Source: JBGPLJ01 sp963826145
GTDB lineage: Bacteria > Pseudomonadota > Gammaproteobacteria > Steroidobacterales > Steroidobacteraceae
Assembly: GCA_963826145.1 (NCBI GenBank)
Contig: CAWGVW010000002.1
Coordinates: 620,001 to 684,000 of the forward strand
DNA length: 64,000 nt
Direction: 5' to 3'
Each line of letters opens with the position of its first letter. Within the stretch, counting starts at the first letter, position 1. The notes under the pieces are model-generated. The model saw only the letters and a list, made by a program, of their open reading frames with translations, ran no database searches and had not been told where the DNA came from. The translations under genes and the position numbers were made by a program. This document shows, in pieces, positions 60,169 to 64,000 of this stretch.

Positions 60169-61473
60169 ATGACAGCCACAGCGACAGAGACTTCGCCGAG
60201 CGGACTCGCGATACCGGCCCCGCGCGTGCAGCGCGCGCGCTTCCTGGTCGTGCACGATGAACTCGAGCTGCGCCTGAAGCTCGCCGACATCGTCCGCGAA
60301 TGCTGGGCGCAAGCGACGGTCGACACCTGCACTCGCGCCTCCGCGCGCGGCACTTCGGTGGAACGCAACGAACCGTACCAGGCGATGCTCGCGGTCATCG
60401 ATTACTCGGCGACCTCGACCGATCCCGGCAATCCGCTCGAGACCCTGCAGAAGCTGCGCGAACAGGCGGGCGGCATACCGCTCGTGATCATCGCGAGCGG
60501 CGGCGACGAGCGCTGGGCCGTGCGTTCCATGCGCGAAGGGATTGCCGACTACTGGCCGCTGCATGCGCTCAATGCCGCCGAACTCGGCGCTGCGCTGCGC
60601 GATGCCGTGCGCGCGCAGACCGCCCGACGCGAGCGTCGCAGCGCGGTCGCGACGGAAAGCATTCTCGAGGTGCCCGGCTACCGGCTCGTCAAACGCATCG
60701 CGCAATCGACGCGTGCGATCGTGTATCTCGCCCACAGCGACGAATTGCCGCAGCCCATTGCCTTGAAGCTGCAGCCGATCCGTTTCGGCGAGTCCGTTTC
60801 CTCGGGCGACCGCGACCGGTTCCTGCGCGAATGCCAGCTGCTCTCCAAGCTCAACAACCGCGCGGTGGCCGATGTCTACGACTACGGCGTGACCGAACGC
60901 TGCTTCTACCTGGCCATGGAGTACTTCCCCTGCGGGAGCCTGCGTGAGCGTCTGCGCAATCCTCTCACCCAGGAAGAATCGTTCAACTACACGCTGCAGC
61001 TCGCGGTCGCGCTCAAGGTCCTGCACAAGACCGGCGTGTTTCATCGCGATCTGAAGCCTTCGAATCTGATGCTCACCGAGGACAACCGGCTCGTGCTCAT
61101 CGACTTTGGTCTTGCGCGCTCCTCGGTCCTGAGGATCGACGTGACGAGTCCGAACGAGCGGGTGGGCACGCCCTATTACATGAGTCCGGAGCAGATCGAA
61201 GGCCACGAGCCGGACGAACGCTGCGATCTGTACAGCCTGGGCGTCATTCTCTACGAGATGCTTGCAGGCGCAGTGCCGTATGCGGGGCACACCGTACGCG
61301 AGATTCTCGACCAGCACCGCAACGCGGCCGTGCCGCTGCTGCCCGAGCGCGCGTCGCGCTACCAACCGCTCATCAATCGATTGCTGGCGAAGGCGCCGGG
61401 CGATCGCTTTTCAAGTGCCGACCAGTTGATTGACGCAATGAAAGAGCTCACCCAGGCGACCCCAGCCACCTGA
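60169..61473 (+). CDS. Ser/Thr protein kinase with N-terminal degenerate receiver domain
   Basis: Cytoplasmic protein of 434 aa with no membrane helix. Residues 22-150 resemble a receiver (RFLVVHDELE, VIDYSATS with Asp78, VIIASGGDE), but the conserved late Lys is missing (DYWPLHAL). The Hanks-type kinase domain (170-434) has Lys200 in IALKLQP, HRDLKPSN (292-299), IDFGLAR with Asp312, and MSPEQI (338-343). The glycine-rich loop is changed (RIAQSTRAIVYLA, without Gly), so ATP binding may be unusual. It lies 23 nt after the TonB-like gene and 35 nt before the histidine kinase. Confidence 0.9.
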   Translation: MTATATETSPSGLAIPAPRVQRARFLVVHDELELRLKLADIVRECWAQATVDTCTRASARGTSVERNEPYQAMLAVIDYSATSTDPGNPLETLQKLREQAGGIPLVIIASGGDERWAVRSMREGIADYWPLHALNAAELGAALRDAVRAQTARRERRSAVATESILEVPGYRLVKRIAQSTRAIVYLAHSDELPQPIALKLQPIRFGESVSSGDRDRFLRECQLLSKLNNRAVADVYDYGVTERCFYLAMEYFPCGSLRERLRNPLTQEESFNYTLQLAVALKVLHKTGVFHRDLKPSNLMLTEDNRLVLIDFGLARSSVLRIDVTSPNERVGTPYYMSPEQIEGHEPDERCDLYSLGVILYEMLAGAVPYAGHTVREILDQHRNAAVPLLPERASRYQPLINRLLAKAPGDRFSSADQLIDAMKELTQATPAT

Positions 61474-61508
61474 ACGGCGAGCGCAGCGACCCACGGAGTC
61501 ACAAGACC

Positions 61509-63755
61509 ATGATGAACTGGATCAAACGATTGTCGGCACGCGGAACGGCGGCCCTGTTCGGCGTGATGGTCGTGCTGGCCTTCGCCGCTGTGCTGCTGCC
61601 GGGCTTCAGGCTCGCGAGCAGCCTTTCGAACAACACTATGGCCTTGAGGCTCATGAGCGAACAGCGCCGCCAGCCGGACGCTCTCTCGCGCGCGCTCGCC
61701 TCAACTCAGGACCGCCTTGAAGCCCGCGGCTATGTTGATTCTGCCGTCAGCGAATTGCGCAAGGCGATGACCGAGTTCGATCAGGCGCTTACCACATTGA
61801 CTCCGGATGACGCCGCGAGCGGCTTCTTCGCGAGCGCGAGCTCGTCCGAGGCGATGCGCAACGATTTCGCGCGGGCGCAGTTGAAGCGTCTGACGAGCGA
61901 GTGGCAGGACTATCACCGGGTGTTGATGCCGATTGCCGCATTCACCGGTCTGCCGTACCAGGACACCGACCAGCAGGGTACGCAGCTCAACAAGCTCGGC
62001 GAGCGCCTGCAGGTCGACGTGTTTGCCGCCCTTCGCCTGAGCCGTAAGCAGACGCCGATACTCAATGGCCTGACGACAGAACTGACCCGCGATCTCGAGG
62101 CGCGCTCCGAGCAGCTCGCGGCTCAGCTGCGCTACCTGATGCTCGCCGGCCTCATCGTGGCGAGCGGTCTCGCGCTCGCGCTCGGGTACTTGGTGTCCGC
62201 GCGGCGCCGGCAGGACCGCATGGTGATCGAGGCGCAGCGGCAGACCCAGGACATCCTGAAGACTGTGAAGGACGGCCTGTTCCTCCTCGACTCGGACCTG
62301 CGCATCGGCCCGACGCACTCAGCAGCCGTGCAGCTCCTCTTTCAGCGCGAGACGCTCGCTGGCATCACTTTCGAGGACTTGCTGCGCCCTCTCGTCCCGG
62401 AAAAGACGATGCAGACCGCGCTCAAGTTCGTAAAAGTGCTGTGGTCGGAACGCACGCGCGAGAATCTCGTCAGGTCGATCAATCCTCTCGGCGAGGTCGA
62501 AGTGAATTTCGATGACGGTCGCGGGGGTCACGCCACGCGCTACCTCGAGTTCGACTTCCACCGCGTCAAGAGCGAGGAGCGGGTAGACAACATCCTCGTG
62601 TCGGTGAATGACGTGTCGCAGCGGGTGATGCTCGCGCGTGAACTGAGGGAATCGCAGGACAAGGCGCAGGCCCAGCTCGATACGCTGCTCGGCGTGCTGC
62701 ACGTCGATCCGGCCCAACTCTCCTCGTTTCTCGACGATTCCGATGCCGCGATGCGCATGGTCAACTCCATCCTCAAGGAGCCGGCGCGCGAAGAGGGCGC
62801 TTTCCGCAAGAAGCTCGACAGCATCTTCCGCCAGGTGCATGCGGTCAAAGGCGAAGCGTCCGCGCTCGGCCTCGCCTCGGTCGAGTCACGCGCCCACCAA
62901 TTCGAGGATTCGCTCAAGGATCTGAAGGACCGCAACGCGCTCACCGGCAACGACTTCCTCCCGCTCGTCGTGAAGCTCGATGACCTCTTCACGCATCTCG
63001 CATCTGTGCGCGATCTCGTCACCCGGCTCGCGAAGCTCAACGTCGGCACGACCCGCGATTCGCCGGCAACGGCCACGCAGGTCATTGCCCGCAGGCAGAC
63101 TGTCGACGACCTGGTGGCCGCGAAGCCGATGGAAGTGCATGCGCCCCAGGTCGAGCGGGCCGCGCCGATTCCGGCACCCGCGCCGGGCCTCGGATCGACG
63201 CTCGAGCAGCTCGTGCAGCGCATCGCAACGGACGAGAAGAAGCGCGCGCGCATCGAATGCGCCGGTCTCGACAGGGTGCCGAATGCCTATCGCAAGGTGG
63301 TGAAGGATGTCGCCATCCAGATCGTGCGCAATGCCGTCGTCCACGGTATCGAGACGCCCGAGGCGCGACAGGTTGCCGGCAAGTCCGATCCCGGCAATGT
63401 CATCGTGCACTTCCTCACGGCGCCCGGCGAGGGCTACAAGCTCGTGATCGAGGACGACGGGCAGGGCATCTCATCGAGCCGCATCAAGGAGGCGGCGCTG
63501 CAGAAGGGCATCATCACCGAAGCCGCGGCGGCGAAGATGGAATCGAAGCAGATGTTTCGCCTCCTCTTCCATCCCGGCTTCTCGACCCGGGAGACCGTCA
63601 CCCACGACGCGGGACGCGGCATCGGCATGAGCCTCGTCGCCGAACTCATCCGGGAGCTGAACGGCAAAATCGCCGTCGCGACGGGCGAGGGCAAGTACAC
63701 GCGATTCAGCATCCTGCTGCCGCCGGTGGACGGCAGTCAGGAAGTGGCTGCCTGA
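61509..63755 (+). CDS. Membrane CheA-like HPt/histidine kinase without CheW domain
   Basis: Protein of 748 aa. There are two membrane helices (14-31 and 209-230) around a periplasmic helical sensor of about 175 residues. A PAS-like domain follows (about 247-375), and an HPt domain (about 400-510) with phospho-acceptor His444 in VHAVKGEASALG. After a short linker comes a CheA-type HATPase: QIVRNAVVHG (N-box, Asn608), EDDGQGIS (648-655), FHPGFSTRETVTHDAGRGIGM in two parts. The CheA P2, dimerisation and CheW-binding domains are absent. It would pass phosphate to the CheY-like regulator that follows 33 nt downstream. Confidence 0.9.
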   Translation: MMNWIKRLSARGTAALFGVMVVLAFAAVLLPGFRLASSLSNNTMALRLMSEQRRQPDALSRALASTQDRLEARGYVDSAVSELRKAMTEFDQALTTLTPDDAASGFFASASSSEAMRNDFARAQLKRLTSEWQDYHRVLMPIAAFTGLPYQDTDQQGTQLNKLGERLQVDVFAALRLSRKQTPILNGLTTELTRDLEARSEQLAAQLRYLMLAGLIVASGLALALGYLVSARRRQDRMVIEAQRQTQDILKTVKDGLFLLDSDLRIGPTHSAAVQLLFQRETLAGITFEDLLRPLVPEKTMQTALKFVKVLWSERTRENLVRSINPLGEVEVNFDDGRGGHATRYLEFDFHRVKSEERVDNILVSVNDVSQRVMLARELRESQDKAQAQLDTLLGVLHVDPAQLSSFLDDSDAAMRMVNSILKEPAREEGAFRKKLDSIFRQVHAVKGEASALGLASVESRAHQFEDSLKDLKDRNALTGNDFLPLVVKLDDLFTHLASVRDLVTRLAKLNVGTTRDSPATATQVIARRQTVDDLVAAKPMEVHAPQVERAAPIPAPAPGLGSTLEQLVQRIATDEKKRARIECAGLDRVPNAYRKVVKDVAIQIVRNAVVHGIETPEARQVAGKSDPGNVIVHFLTAPGEGYKLVIEDDGQGISSSRIKEAALQKGIITEAAAAKMESKQMFRLLFHPGFSTRETVTHDAGRGIGMSLVAELIRELNGKIAVATGEGKYTRFSILLPPVDGSQEVAA

Positions 63756-63788
63756 CGCAAGATCGAAGAAGAAAGGAGCCCAGATCCT

Positions 63789-64000
63789 ATGTCGAAGTCG
63801 AACGGTGCAAACGGCGCGAGCGGAGAACGGATGCTGCGCATGATGATCGTGGACGATTCGAACATCATTCGCCGCCGCATTGAGCGCTCGCAGCAGAATG
63901 CACGGCTTCAGGTCGTGGGTTCCGCGTCGAACGGCCGGGAGGCCGTCGAGCTTTTCCAGAAAACCAACCCCGACGTCGTCACCATGGATCTGACGATGCC
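63789..64000 (+). CDS. CheY-like response regulator (partial, runs off window)
   Basis: The first 70 codons are present. After a short polar start (MSKSNGANGASGERM) the receiver begins with MMIVDDSNIIRRRIE (acidic pair DD) and reaches the phospho-acceptor in DVVTMDLTMP, both intact. AAGGAG stands about 12 nt upstream. It is the probable target of the HPt kinase just before it. Any output domain lies beyond the window; a CheY-only protein is likely from the context but unproven. Confidence 0.9.
   Translation, partial: MSKSNGANGASGERMLRMMIVDDSNIIRRRIERSQQNARLQVVGSASNGREAVELFQKTNPDVVTMDLTM

Noticed and set aside
1..64000. CRISPR arrays, rRNA, complete insertion sequences or prophage genes
   Set aside because: No regularly spaced repeats, no rRNA-like segments, no transposase or integrase frames and no structural phage genes were seen on either strand.

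Overview
The window is a high-GC chromosomal segment from a Gammaproteobacterium, centred on the replication origin. The order glyQ-glyS-acyltransferase-gyrB-recF-dnaN-dnaA-rpmH-rnpA-yidD-yidC-mnmE-mnmG ... rsmG-parA-parB-atpIBEFHAGDC-glmU-glmS is the classical origin-proximal order known from Pseudomonas and Xanthomonas relatives. TonB systems, a sigma-54 driven glnA and a CHASE4/GGDEF/EAL protein fit a free-living environmental bacterium. A deep-branching lineage such as Steroidobacteraceae or Nevskiaceae is possible, but this cannot be settled from the sequence alone.

Layout. 1-705: start of glnA (minus) with a sigma-54 promoter and NtrC-like sites. 706-4444: glyQS and a PlsC-type acyltransferase. 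4445-10647 (minus): dnaA-dnaN-recF-gyrB, with oriC in the dnaA-dnaN gap and two parS sites inside recF. 10936-14784: rpmH-rnpA-yidD-yidC-mnmE. 14789-18170 (minus): an ABC-2 exporter operon with an exported hydrolase. 18266-31276: mnmG followed by an accessory block (peptide-binding protein, SPFH/NfeD pair, glutathione peroxidase, a frameshifted repeat protein, dihaem cytochrome c, metallo-hydrolase, acryloyl-CoA reductase, prpBCD). 31279-33654: rsmG-parA-parB. 33727-40891: F1Fo ATP synthase operon. 41005-46285: three small or membrane genes, then glmU and glmS. 46337-53357: c-di-GMP enzyme, MFS transporter, orphan antitoxin-like gene and an EF-G paralogue. 53450-64000: TonB receptor, an ExbD remnant, an outer-membrane protein, and an operon of TonB-like protein, Ser/Thr kinase, HPt kinase and CheY-like regulator that runs off the end.

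How the parts work together. ParA/ParB (32-33.6 kb) would act on the parS sites in recF, about 2 kb from oriC. AcuI makes propionyl-CoA from acryloyl-CoA, and PrpB/C/D supply the core of the methylcitrate cycle that consumes it; prpE and prpR are absent from the window. GlmS and GlmU feed UDP-GlcNAc synthesis.

The most unusual locus is 58103-64000. A TonB-like protein with an N-terminal degenerate receiver domain, a Ser/Thr kinase with a second degenerate receiver, a membrane CheA-like HPt/ATPase protein without a CheW domain, and a CheY-like regulator lie in one operon. This suggests a link between phospho-signalling and TonB-type envelope function.

Repeats matter here. A GGGAGAGGG palindrome family lies in the prpC-prpD gap and across the atpD stop codon, where it supplies the last AtpD residues. 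A different 69-bp inverted repeat supplies the stop codons of two convergent genes. No tRNA, rRNA, CRISPR array, complete insertion sequence or phage gene was seen.
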